A DNA stretch of 38,374 nucleotides from Bacteroidaceae bacterium. GTDB lineage: Bacteria > Bacteroidota > Bacteroidia > Bacteroidales > Bacteroidaceae. Of the stretch, positions 25,489 to 33,657 are shown piece by piece (within the stretch, counting starts at the first letter, position 1; every line of letters begins with the position of its first letter). The notes under the pieces were generated by a model. That model ran no database searches. It was given only the letters and a program-made list of their open reading frames with translations, and was not told where the DNA came from. The stretch lies in the NCBI GenBank assembly GCA_024400995.1, contig JAKSLU010000013.1, positions 1-38,374 on the forward strand. Reading direction: 5' to 3'. The translations under genes and the position numbers were made by a program.

Positions 25489-25501
25489 GTAGCGACTCTT
25501 C
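25463..25501 (-). terminator. Rho-independent terminator of the small unknown gene
   Basis: On the minus strand an 8-bp stem (GAAGAGTC with GGCTCTTC, one G-U pair; plus-strand 25472-25479 and 25494-25501) is followed by TTTTTGTTG. It starts four bases after the stop of the 127-aa gene. The MATE stop codon (25486-25488) lies in its loop. Confidence 0.8.
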
Positions 25502-25504
25502 ATT

Positions 25505-25888
25505 CTACACGTTCTTTTCTCCCTCTGCCTGTTCCCACTCTTCCCACTGGCGCAGCACAGCCTGCCAGTCGGAGGAGGGGTCTGTTTTCTGCAGGGAAGG
25601 AGTAGGGGCATTAGCCTCATCATGGGCACGGTCGCGAGCACGCTTGGCCTTCATGGCCTCGATGGTAGCATCGTCCAGTATGTGGATGACGCCTCGGCGG
25701 ATGCAGTCCTCCAGCTCGTCAGGGCCAAAAGCCTGTCCCTGCTTGCCAAAGTCTGCTATCGAAAACTCAAACTCTGTGCGCAGAATGTGCCGCACCTGCT
25801 TCTGCTGGAAGCGATTGCCGGCGCACTTGCGGCGGAGGAGGCGGACGATAAGGTCTATCTCCCGTTGTGAATATTTGTTACGTCCCAT
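25505..25888 (-). CDS. Conserved small protein of unknown function (Bacteroidales)
   Basis: A 127-aa basic-then-acidic protein. From memory, closely similar proteins occur widely in Bacteroides and Prevotella, annotated as hypothetical. Visible features: an N-terminal KYSQREIDLIVRLLRRK helix, the QQKQVRHILRTEFEFSIADF segment that may form a helix-turn-helix-like unit, then RRGVIHILDDATIEAMKAKR, and a charged tail. No signal peptide or membrane segment. The ATG at 25888 is followed directly by conserved-looking sequence. It is convergent with the MATE gene and ends in a strong terminator. Confidence 0.8.
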   Translation of the reverse strand: MGRNKYSQREIDLIVRLLRRKCAGNRFQQKQVRHILRTEFEFSIADFGKQGQAFGPDELEDCIRRGVIHILDDATIEAMKAKRARDRAHDEANAPTPSLQKTDPSSDWQAVLRQWEEWEQAEGEKNV

Positions 25889-25894
25889 ACCTTA

Positions 25895-25933
25895 TATAAA
25901 AGAGGTAGGCCCCGTTGAGAGGCCTACCTTTTT
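25895..25933 (-). terminator. Terminator after the GH27 gene
   Basis: A perfect 9-bp stem AGGTAGGCC / GGCCTACCT (25903-25911, 25921-25929). On the minus strand it follows the GH27 stop by about 12 bases and leads into CTTTTAT; on the plus strand it leads into TTTTT, so it could work both ways. Confidence 0.85.
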
Positions 25934-25940
25934 AGTGTGA

Positions 25941-28832
25941 TTATTTAATAACAGGCTTGCCCGAAATAATGGAGATGCCGCGTGGTGATTCGCCCTTGAG
26001 ACGTCGGCCTTGCAGGTCATAGCGGACGCCAGACACGGAAGGAAGACTACAGGCCTCTTTCACGCTAGTAGGATCCTGACCGATGGCCTCCAGATAGGCT
26101 TCATAGGCAGACTGCAGTTCATCAATATCCTCCTGAGAGGGGTGCAGCTTGCCGCTGGCCTTTTCTATGGCAGAGACGAGTGCCGAGGCTGCCTCGGGAT
26201 GCTGCATATTGACGGAGAGCTTGGAGATGCGGTTGAGCTGGAACTCAGCAAAGTGGCCATACACGCGATTGCCGGCATTGCCCTGAGTCTCGCTGATATA
26301 GAAGCGGAGATACTTGGCGGGAGCAGGCACGCGGAAGTCGCCCGTCACGGTCTCGCCCTTAGCCTGGGCGGTGGAGGTAAAGGGGAATATCAGATGGTCG
26401 ATAGTGGTGTAGTCGGCGTTGTCGGTGCTTGCATCCACGCGGCAACGCGTCACAAAGTCGGAATCAGCATTGCTACGGCGCACGGTAGTGCAGCGCAGCA
26501 TGCCCTCAACAGGTTCGGCAAGTTGCACCTGGAGATAGTGAGTGTCCATGGTGTTGCCGCTGACACCCTTCCACTGGCTATGCCAGAAGGTGTCAGCACG
26601 ACCGTCGAGAAGGTTGTTGAGGGAACCTTCAGCGGTTTCGGTAAAAGGGCTCGTGAACTGGGAGTTCTTGGTGATGAGCTTCTCGGGGGACACCTCTACG
26701 CCCTCGTTGTTGGCGGCATAAGCATCCTCGATGGTAGAGATGAGTTCCTTGAGCTCCTCGCGCTTAGGGTCGTAGCTGGGGTCACTCCACACGATATCCT
26801 CGCTCTCCATAGGGGCAATGCGATAGATATAGGTAGCGTGACTGGGTACGCTGAGGGTGAGTTTGCTCTTAGTGGAGAAAGCTGTGTGCTGACCCTCTGC
26901 GTCGTTGAGATAGCTGTGCTTCCAGAGGTCGCGGAGCTTGTAGCTGACGCCAGGAGCGAGAGCAGAGAGGTCGGCAAAGTCAACGGTAATGTCGCGCGTG
27001 GTGCGGCTCATGTTGGTAATAGAGATAGCCACATCGCCGTTGGCCAGGTCCTTCTGGAACACGATGTAGTCCTCCGTGTCGTAGATGGGCTCGGCACCCT
27101 GACCGAGGGGGTCCTGGTCGAGAGCGATGAGCTCGGTGTTGCGGATGATGGCGAGGTCCTCCTCGTAGTAGGTGTTGGTAACGGTCTTCTTGGTGAGCGT
27201 GTTGGGCTTGCCGTCGAGGTTGGTAATGTTGTTAGAGAGAGTCAGAGGCGAGGAGAACATGCACCACAGACCAAAGTTGGTGCGATACTCATCCTGCGTC
27301 ATACCAGCGCTATAGCCGTCGCCACCACCAGCATTGGAGGGATAGCCCGTGCCATGGAGACCCACGCAGAGCATGTCGGCATCGTTCCAGCGGTTGACAC
27401 CCTGATAGGCCCATACATTGTTGTTCTTGAAGATCTCAATAACTTGCTTGACACCGCCCTTGTAGGTAGTATCTGACCAGAAGTCGCGTGTGTCGTCCGT
27501 AGCACGCCAGCAGCTGGCACCGGTGTTCGCAGCCCAGATATAGGGCTGACGCCAGCCCCACTCGCACATGTAGAACTTGAAGTCGCTGGGCTTCTTGCCA
27601 GCAGCCAGGACAGCCTCGTCCAGAGCCTTGCCCATGCGGGTGTAGGCCTGCTCTGCGGCTGCAGCGGTGGTACCACCGGTGGCAAAGCAGTAGTCATACT
27701 TGAGGAGGTCAAAGCCCCAATCAACAAAGTCCTTGGCATCGACCTCTTCGTAGTCATAGGAGCCAGGCTGTGCCTGCGAGCAGGTCCATGCACCAGCATC
27801 GGAGTAGATACCAATCTTGAGGCCACGGTCGTGCATATCCTTCACGAGCTTGTTCATGTCGGGGAACTTGTTTGTATCAATATTGAGGTGACCATCAACG
27901 CGGTTCTTGGTGGCCCAGCAGTCGTCGATGCACATGTGGTCATAACCCAGTTCCTTCAGGCCAAAGTCACCAAGGGCATCAGCGAGCTTGATGATTACGT
28001 CCTGGTCGATGTAATTCTGGAAGGCATTCCAGGTGAGGATACCCATGAAGGGGGTAGGCTGAGCCAGGTCTTCGCTCACAGTAAAATTCACATCGGTGCG
28101 GTCGGTACCATTGAGCACGACGGTGTAGGTATAGTTGCCAGCCTTGGGAGCTGTACCATAGACGTACTTGTACTTGGGGCGCTCATAGAGCTTGAGTCCC
28201 TCGGGCAGGCCCTCCACGGCGGTGATTACATCGCCCTCGTGGGTAGGCAGCTTGTGCATGAAGGGACGACCGGGCAGGGAGAACACCTTTGTAGCACAGG
28301 GCAGGGCATTAGACAGTTGGCCCACGATCTGCCAGCAGCCATTGGCATCGCTGCGATCGTAGAGATTGAGGGCGTAGTCGGCACCTCCTCGAAAGTTCCA
28401 GCCTTCAGTCGTGGCCTGTACTGAGGTCACACTGCCGGGCACGATGTCGTAGTTGTCGCCGTCCTTCACGAAGCGCCAGGTGTTGGCGGTAGCCTGACTC
28501 GTGGTCATGCGGATAGCGGAGGAGGAAGTCTGCTTGGTGTTGCTGGTGCCAGTGGCCTGGGTATAGTAGAAGTACTTCTTCTCAGACACATTATATATAT
28601 AATAACAATCGTCGTTCTTGCCGGAGGGTACAAAGATGAACTTGTCACCCGTGAACTGATTGCCCAGCACATTGCCGTCAACCACCTTGACATAGCGGAG
28701 GTTGGTGGGCTGGTAGATGTAGTACTGCTGTGCGCTTACGTCTTGAGCGCTCTCGGCGGGCTCAAAGGGAACATCCGCCAAGACACTTACTGCTAAAAGC
28801 AGAAAGGCGAAAAGTGATAGTAGTTTCTTCAT
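25941..28832 (-). CDS. Secreted multidomain GH27 alpha-galactosidase
   Basis: Predicted to release terminal alpha-galactose, for example from galactomannan side chains or melibiose. The 963-aa protein (ATG 28832; signal peptide MKKLLSLFAFLLLAVSVLA) has an N-terminal beta domain (about 25-180) shared by other Prevotella enzymes, an Ig-like segment near 200-245 (EGLPEGLKLYERP ... AGNYTYTVVL), and the GH27 barrel from about 250. D380 in LLKYDYC is the nucleophile; the acid/base is an Asp in WRATDD (446/447). Then come a beta-sandwich, an F5/8-type-C (CBM32-like) module near 780-910, a helical stretch, and a C-terminal sorting-type tail (YDLQGRRL ... GKPVIK). It follows the second deoxynucleoside kinase gene by 55 bases and ends in a good terminator. 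Confidence 0.93.
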   Translation of the reverse strand: MKKLLSLFAFLLLAVSVLADVPFEPAESAQDVSAQQYYIYQPTNLRYVKVVDGNVLGNQFTGDKFIFVPSGKNDDCYYIYNVSEKKYFYYTQATGTSNTKQTSSSAIRMTTSQATANTWRFVKDGDNYDIVPGSVTSVQATTEGWNFRGGADYALNLYDRSDANGCWQIVGQLSNALPCATKVFSLPGRPFMHKLPTHEGDVITAVEGLPEGLKLYERPKYKYVYGTAPKAGNYTYTVVLNGTDRTDVNFTVSEDLAQPTPFMGILTWNAFQNYIDQDVIIKLADALGDFGLKELGYDHMCIDDCWATKNRVDGHLNIDTNKFPDMNKLVKDMHDRGLKIGIYSDAGAWTCSQAQPGSYDYEEVDAKDFVDWGFDLLKYDYCFATGGTTAAAAEQAYTRMGKALDEAVLAAGKKPSDFKFYMCEWGWRQPYIWAANTGASCWRATDDTRDFWSDTTYKGGVKQVIEIFKNNNVWAYQGVNRWNDADMLCVGLHGTGYPSNAGGGDGYSAGMTQDEYRTNFGLWCMFSSPLTLSNNITNLDGKPNTLTKKTVTNTYYEEDLAIIRNTELIALDQDPLGQGAEPIYDTEDYIVFQKDLANGDVAISITNMSRTTRDITVDFADLSALAPGVSYKLRDLWKHSYLNDAEGQHTAFSTKSKLTLSVPSHATYIYRIAPMESEDIVWSDPSYDPKREELKELISTIEDAYAANNEGVEVSPEKLITKNSQFTSPFTETAEGSLNNLLDGRADTFWHSQWKGVSGNTMDTHYLQVQLAEPVEGMLRCTTVRRSNADSDFVTRCRVDASTDNADYTTIDHLIFPFTSTAQAKGETVTGDFRVPAPAKYLRFYISETQGNAGNRVYGHFAEFQLNRISKLSVNMQHPEAASALVSAIEKASGKLHPSQEDIDELQSAYEAYLEAIGQDPTSVKEACSLPSVSGVRYDLQGRRLKGESPRGISIISGKPVIK

Positions 28833-28887
28833 AGTATAAAATAAATAGGAATAGTTTGCTGTGGAGTTAAAACCTGCGTGTCCTGAA

Positions 28888-29502
28888 TCAGCTGAAGAGT
28901 CCAAACAACTCGCCATCGATGCGGGAGCAGATGGAGGCAAAGTCCTCGGGACGATTGAGAAAGTCGCAGTTGTCCTTGTCCACCACGATGAGCTTGCCAT
29001 CGTAGGTAGAGATCCAGTCCTCATAGCGCTTGTTCAGACCTGAGAGATAGTCTATGCGTATGCCCTGCTCATACTCACGTCCGCGCTTCTCGATCTGCGC
29101 TATAAGTCCAGGAATGCTGGAACGCAGATAAATCATGAGGTCAGGCTTGGCCACGAGGGACATCATGAGGTCGAAGAGTTCTGAGTAGTTGTCAAAGTCG
29201 CGATCGGACATCATGCCCATATCGTGGAGATTGGGAGCAAAGATGCGCGCATCCTCGAAGATGGTGCGGTCCTGCACGACGGTCTGGCCGCCCTGAGCTA
29301 TGGATACTACATCCTGAAAGCGCTTGTTGAGGAAGTATATCTGCAGGTTGAATGACCAGCGGGACATGTCCTCGTAGAAGTCAGCGAGGTAGGGGTTGTA
29401 GTCCACTGACTCAAACTTGGGTATCCATCCGTAGTGTTTGGCCAGCATACGGGTGAGGGTGGTCTTGCCGCTGCCTATATTGCCTGCAATGGCGATGTGC
29501 AT
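28888..29502 (-). CDS. Deoxynucleoside kinase, paralogue 1
   Basis: Phosphorylates deoxyribonucleosides to 5'-monophosphates for dNTP salvage in the cytoplasm. The 204-aa protein has P-loop GNIGSGKT (7-14), a substrate-site segment FESVDYNPYLADFYEDMSRW, the catalytic DRT (in place of the more usual DRS) in VQDRTIFEDARIF, and the lid region RGREYEQGIRIDYLSGLN. It is the downstream member of a tandem pair with about half its residues shared. Which base each prefers is unknown; the differences near VDYNPY versus VVDNPY and DRT versus DRS make different specificities likely. Confidence 0.92.
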   Translation of the reverse strand: MHIAIAGNIGSGKTTLTRMLAKHYGWIPKFESVDYNPYLADFYEDMSRWSFNLQIYFLNKRFQDVVSIAQGGQTVVQDRTIFEDARIFAPNLHDMGMMSDRDFDNYSELFDLMMSLVAKPDLMIYLRSSIPGLIAQIEKRGREYEQGIRIDYLSGLNKRYEDWISTYDGKLIVVDKDNCDFLNRPEDFASICSRIDGELFGLFS

Positions 29503-29505
29503 TTG

Positions 29506-29547
29506 TAGGTTAAGGTTTAATGTTTAAGGTTTAAAGTTTATGATTTA
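29506..29547 (-). repeat. Heptamer array 7 (kinase / kinase spacer)
   Basis: Six 7-bp units on the plus strand: TAGGTTA, AGGTTTA, ATGTTTA, AGGTTTA, AAGTTTA, TGATTTA. It begins three bases upstream of the paralogue 1 ATG. Confidence 0.85.
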
Positions 29548-29564
29548 CCGACATGGGGTCCAGT

Positions 29565-29596
29565 ACTTAAGAACTTAAAAACTCAAGAACTCAACA
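29565..29596 (-). repeat. Octamer array in the same spacer
   Basis: Four 8-bp units on the plus strand: ACTTAAGA, ACTTAAAA, ACTCAAGA, ACTCAACA. The last unit contains the stop codon of kinase paralogue 2. The only tract in the window with an 8-bp rather than a 7-bp period. Confidence 0.75.
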
Positions 29597-30208
29597 AAAG
29601 AGGCCAAACAACTCGCCGTTGATACGATCGGTGATGGAGCTGAAGTCTGCGGGATTGTGCAGAAAGTCCATCTGATCCTTCTCGATGACGATGTAGCGAC
29701 CAGGATACTTGTTGAATACAAAGTCCTCATAGGCCTCGTTGAGTCCCTTGAGGTAGTCGAGTTGTATGCTCTGCTCGTAGTCGCGTCCGCGCTGCTGGAT
29801 GTTGCTCACCAGATGAGGGATGGAGGCACGCAGATAGATGAGCAGATCGGGCTTGTGGGTAAGTGTGAGCATGAGTTGGAAGAGCTCCATGTAGGTCTCA
29901 AAGTCGCGGTCGCTCATGTTGCCCTGAGCATGGTTGTTGGCAGCAAAGATATACACCCCCTCAAAGATGCTGCGATCCTGAATGATGGGCTTGGCCTCCT
30001 TGTCCATATCGAGCATGTCGCGAAAACGCTCCTTGAGGAAATACACCTCCATGGGGAACGACCAGCGGCTGATGTCCTTGTAGTAGTCCTCCAGATAGGG
30101 GTTGTCCACCACAGTCTCATACTGCGGTGTCCACCCGTAGTGCTCAGCGAGCATGCGGGTGAGGGTGGTCTTGCCACTACCTATATTTCCGGCTACAACT
30201 ATATGCAT
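29591..30208 (-). CDS. Deoxynucleoside kinase, paralogue 2
   Basis: Same family and role as its neighbour; 205 aa. P-loop GNIGSGKT (7-14), ETVVDNPYLEDYYKDISRW at the substrate site, IQDRSIFEGVYIF with the usual DRS, and the lid segment RGRDYEQSIQLDYLKGLN. The ATG at 30208 overlaps the uvrD stop by ten bases, so translation may be coupled. In lactobacilli, tandem kinases of this family form heterodimers (dAK/dGK); a similar assembly is possible here. Confidence 0.92.
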   Translation of the reverse strand: MHIVVAGNIGSGKTTLTRMLAEHYGWTPQYETVVDNPYLEDYYKDISRWSFPMEVYFLKERFRDMLDMDKEAKPIIQDRSIFEGVYIFAANNHAQGNMSDRDFETYMELFQLMLTLTHKPDLLIYLRASIPHLVSNIQQRGRDYEQSIQLDYLKGLNEAYEDFVFNKYPGRYIVIEKDQMDFLHNPADFSSITDRINGELFGLFC

Positions 30209-32484
30209 GAGAGACGGGCAAACTTGAGGAGTAGCTTTTTGGTGCCCACGGAGTCAAAATCGACGGTGGCACGGAGGTTGTCGCCGCTGCCCTCGATCTC
30301 ATGCACCGTACCCTGTCCAAAGCGTTCGTGCAGTACGCGCTGACCCACAGCAAAGGGGGATGACGCGGCTGCGGGCGTAGCGGTGCGGGCAGGTGCGGCC
30401 ACACGCGTCAGGGTTCGTGCAGACTGAGCCACGGCGGACTGAGCAGGCTGAGCTACTGGAGTCTGCACGCGGCGCTGGGGCATGGCAGCGTAGGACGTAC
30501 GCATACCTGCGTCCATGCGCAGATAGCAGCTATCTACGTCGCGCAGGAAGCGGCTACGGTCGGAGAACTCCATCGAGCCGTTGCGGAAGCGGCTGCTGGC
30601 AAAACTGATGTAACCGCGCTCCTTGGCACGGGTCACGGCGACATAGAACAGGCGGCGTTCCTCCTCCAACTGGCGGGGGTACATGGCCTGCGAGCCAGGG
30701 AAGATTTCGTCCTCCATGCCTACGAGGAATACGGTGTTGTACTCCAGTCCCTTGGCGGCATGGATGGTCATGAGCGTGACGCGCTGCTGGTCGCCGTCCT
30801 CCTTGGTGTCGGCATCGGTGAGGAGACTGACCTGCGAGAGGTAGTCGGCCAGTGCGACATGGCGCTGACCCGTCTGCTCGAGTGTATCCTCCTCCAAGGA
30901 ACGGATGGAGGAGAGGAGCTCGTCGATGTTCTCCTGCTTGGAGAGATGCTCGGCATCGGTGTCGCTGTGCACATCGGCGGCTATGCCGCTGCGCTGTATG
31001 ACCTCCACGGCCACATCGTAGGCAGACTTCTGCTCCATGCTCTCACGCAGGGAGAGGATGAGGGCGCAGAACTCCTGCATCTTGCGCATGGTGCGCCCGG
31101 CATCAAAGCCATAGGCGGCGGGCTCGGTGGCCACCTGCCAGAGGGAGGCGCCATGGGAGCGGGCGCAGGCCTGGAGCTTCTCCAGAGAGGTTGCGCCTAT
31201 GCCGCGCGTGGGATAATTGACCACGCGGCGGAAGGCCTCCTCGTCGTGCTCATTGCACAGTAGGCGGAAGTAGGCGATGACGTCCTTGATCTCCTTGCGC
31301 TGATAGAAGGACTGGCCACCGTAGATGCGGTAGGGCAGGTTGTGCCGGCGCAGTTCGTCCTCGAGGGAGCGGGAGAGGGCGTTGACGCGATAGAGTATGG
31401 CAATGTCGTTGTAGTCCAGGTGCTCATAGCGCACGAGGCGACGTATCTCACCGACGACCTTGGCGGCCTCCTCGCGGTCGCTCACACAGGGGAGGACGCT
31501 GATGGGCTGGCCCTGGGCGTTCTCGCTATAGACGGTCTTGGGGATCTGGCGCGTGTTGTGGCTGATGATGCTGTTGGCAGCGTTGACAATGGTCTGCGTG
31601 GAGCGGTAGTTGCGCTCGAGCTTGATGGTGCGGGCGGTGGGATACTGCTCCGTGAAGCGCAGAATGTTGTCGATCCTGGCACCACGGAAGGCGTAGATGC
31701 TCTGCGCATCGTCGCCCACTACGCAGATGCTGCTATCGGGGTCGGTCAGCAGGCGCACTATCTGATGCTGGGCATAGTTGGTGTCCTGGTACTCATCGAC
31801 GAGGATGTAGCGAAAGCGGCGCTTGTATCGGTCCTGCACATCGGCATGGTCACGCAGGAGCTGATAGGTGTAGAGCAGCAGGTCATCAAAGTCCATGGCG
31901 TTGGCCCTGCGGCAACGATCGAAGTAGGTGGCATAGACCCTGGCGAGCTCAGGCATGTTGTCGGCCTGGTCGCGCTTGACGGCAGTGGCATCGGCGGCAT
32001 ACTGCGCAGGGAAAATCAGGCAGTTCTTGGCCTCGCTGATACGGTTCTGCACGATGCTGGCCTTGTAAGTCTTGTCGTCGAGCGCCAGCTCCTTGATGAT
32101 GTGCTTGATGAGCGACTTGGAGTCGGAGGAGTCGTATATCGTAAAGTTGGAGGTGAAGCCTATACGCTCGCACTCACGACGAAGCAGACGGGCAAAAATG
32201 CTATGGAACGTGCCGCTCCACAGCTGCTGCACCTCGTCACCGCCCACTATCTGGGCGATACGGGTGTTCATCTCTCGCGCCGCCTTGTTGGTAAAGGTGA
32301 GGGCCAGTATCTGCAGCGGACTCACATAGCGCTCCTGCATGAGGTAGGCTATCTTGTAGGTGAGCACACGCGTCTTGCCCGATCCGGCTCCCGCTATGAC
32401 GAGGGAGGGACCGTCGCAGTACTGCACAGCCTCGAGCTGGGCGGCATTGAGCTCACGGCTCCAAACGCTATCTTCCACGGACAA
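30199..32484 (-). CDS. UvrD/PcrA-type DNA helicase
   Basis: A superfamily 1A 3'-to-5' helicase for repair and replication-conflict removal. The 761-aa protein has motif I AGAGSGKT (31-38), motif II DEYQDTN near 230, motif III GDDAQSIYAFRGA, motif IV RNYRST, motif V TIHAAKGLEY and motif VI VAVTRAKER. The tail (about 700-755, VGQRVLHERFGQGTVHEIEG) is the small Tudor-like domain seen in PcrA. The start is uncertain: TTG at 32484 or GTG at 32478; no ATG is available nearby. It begins 12 bases after pheS and is followed by an overlapping kinase gene. Confidence 0.95.
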   Translation of the reverse strand: MSVEDSVWSRELNAAQLEAVQYCDGPSLVIAGAGSGKTRVLTYKIAYLMQERYVSPLQILALTFTNKAAREMNTRIAQIVGGDEVQQLWSGTFHSIFARLLRRECERIGFTSNFTIYDSSDSKSLIKHIIKELALDDKTYKASIVQNRISEAKNCLIFPAQYAADATAVKRDQADNMPELARVYATYFDRCRRANAMDFDDLLLYTYQLLRDHADVQDRYKRRFRYILVDEYQDTNYAQHQIVRLLTDPDSSICVVGDDAQSIYAFRGARIDNILRFTEQYPTARTIKLERNYRSTQTIVNAANSIISHNTRQIPKTVYSENAQGQPISVLPCVSDREEAAKVVGEIRRLVRYEHLDYNDIAILYRVNALSRSLEDELRRHNLPYRIYGGQSFYQRKEIKDVIAYFRLLCNEHDEEAFRRVVNYPTRGIGATSLEKLQACARSHGASLWQVATEPAAYGFDAGRTMRKMQEFCALILSLRESMEQKSAYDVAVEVIQRSGIAADVHSDTDAEHLSKQENIDELLSSIRSLEEDTLEQTGQRHVALADYLSQVSLLTDADTKEDGDQQRVTLMTIHAAKGLEYNTVFLVGMEDEIFPGSQAMYPRQLEEERRLFYVAVTRAKERGYISFASSRFRNGSMEFSDRSRFLRDVDSCYLRMDAGMRTSYAAMPQRRVQTPVAQPAQSAVAQSARTLTRVAAPARTATPAAASSPFAVGQRVLHERFGQGTVHEIEGSGDNLRATVDFDSVGTKKLLLKFARLSCI

Positions 32485-32496
32485 TCGGGGGAGTAG

Positions 32497-33540
32497 TTAG
32501 TGAGCTGCGGTGAACTCGTCGAGGAAGCGGGTGTCGTTCTGCGAGAAGAGGCGCAGGTCGTTCACCTGATACTTGAGGTTGGCGATGCGCTCCACACCCA
32601 TGCCAAAAGCATAGCCGGTGTAGCGCTCGGGGTCAATACCGTTGTCGCGCAGCACGTTGGGATCGACCATGCCGCAGCCCAGTATCTCTACCCAGCCGGT
32701 GTGCTTGCAGAAGCCACAGCCCTTGCCACCGCAGATGTTACAACTGATATCCATCTCGGCTGAAGGCTCGGTGAAGGGGAAGTAAGAGGGACGCAGACGT
32801 ATCTTGGTGTCGGCGCCGTACATCTCGCGAGCAAAGGAAAGGAGCACCTGCTTGAGGTCGGTGAAGCTGACGTTCTCGTCGATATAGAGACCCTCTACCT
32901 GGTGGAAGAAGCAGTGGGCACGGGCACTGATGGCCTCGTTGCGATATACGCGACCGGGGCAGATGACGCGGATGCTGCCACCCTTGATGGTACCGTCCTC
33001 GTTGGCCATCTGCTCCATCACACGGCTCTGCACGCTACTGGTGTGGGTGCGGAGGATGATGTCGGGATGCTGCTCTACGAAGAAGGTGTCCTGCATGTCG
33101 CGGGCAGGATGGTCATCGGCAAAGTTCATGGCACCGAACACGTGCCAGTCGTCCTCTACCTCGGGACCATCGGCCATGCTGAAGCCCAGGCGGCTGAAGA
33201 TGTCGATAATCTCCTCGCGCACCAGACTCAGGGGGTGGCGTGTGCCCAGACCTACGGGATAGGGTGTGCGGGTGAGGTCGATGCCGCTGTGATCGTCCTC
33301 GGTGGTGGCCACCTGCTGACGGAGCTCGGCCATGCGGTCATTGAGGGCGGTCTTGAGGTCGTTGAGATGCTGACCCACCTCGCGCTTGAGCTCGTTGGGG
33401 ATGGTGCGGAACTCTGCCATGAGGTCATTGAGCAGACCCTTCTTGGAGAGGTACTTGAGGCGGATGGCCTCTATTTCGGCCTCGTTTGCAGCATGGAGCT
33501 CGCGCACTTCGGCCATAAGGGAGTTAATCTTCTCTATCAT
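32497..33540 (-). CDS. Phenylalanyl-tRNA synthetase alpha subunit
   Basis: Charges tRNA-Phe together with PheT, which is not in the window. The 347-aa protein has an N-terminal coiled-coil (about 1-85), then the class II catalytic core: HPLSLVREEIIDIFSRLGF, the motif 2 region VYRNEAISARAHCFFHQVEG, and motif 3 GYAFGMGVERIANLKY. A Cys cluster (CNICGGKGCGFCKHTGW) before EILGCGMVDP suggests a bound zinc, as in a subset of bacterial PheS. The ATG at 33540 lies 25 bases after a perfect -7 element, so this begins a transcript with uvrD and probably the kinases. Confidence 0.96.
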   Translation of the reverse strand: MIEKINSLMAEVRELHAANEAEIEAIRLKYLSKKGLLNDLMAEFRTIPNELKREVGQHLNDLKTALNDRMAELRQQVATTEDDHSGIDLTRTPYPVGLGTRHPLSLVREEIIDIFSRLGFSMADGPEVEDDWHVFGAMNFADDHPARDMQDTFFVEQHPDIILRTHTSSVQSRVMEQMANEDGTIKGGSIRVICPGRVYRNEAISARAHCFFHQVEGLYIDENVSFTDLKQVLLSFAREMYGADTKIRLRPSYFPFTEPSAEMDISCNICGGKGCGFCKHTGWVEILGCGMVDPNVLRDNGIDPERYTGYAFGMGVERIANLKYQVNDLRLFSQNDTRFLDEFTAAH

Positions 33541-33565
33541 TTTTGCACATTTTGCATTGTGGCTG

Positions 33566-33573
33566 CAAAGTTA
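33566..33573 (-). promoter_or_regulatory. -7 element for the pheS operon
   Basis: TAACTTTG on the minus strand matches TAnnTTTG exactly, 25 bases before the pheS ATG. No clear TTG -33 element is present at the usual distance. Confidence 0.65.
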
Positions 33574-33657
33574 CATATTTATTTTGACATACGCGCGTGT
33601 GCGCGCTAGTTTTTTTCGTTCTCGGGACTGCTGATTCCTACCCCTAGGCCTAGCGTT

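Noticed and set aside
26010..27476. 488-codon plus-strand frame opposite the GH27 gene
   Set aside because: Shadow frame; the GH27 reading frame is full length with catalytic residues.
257..28832. Polysaccharide utilisation locus
   Set aside because: GH16, GH5, GH92 and GH27 genes are scattered on both strands among housekeeping genes, with no SusC/SusD, sensor or sulfatase genes.
33541..33600. tRNA-sensing leader (T-box) upstream of pheS
   Set aside because: The predicted leader is only about 20 bases and holds no T-box or specifier structure.
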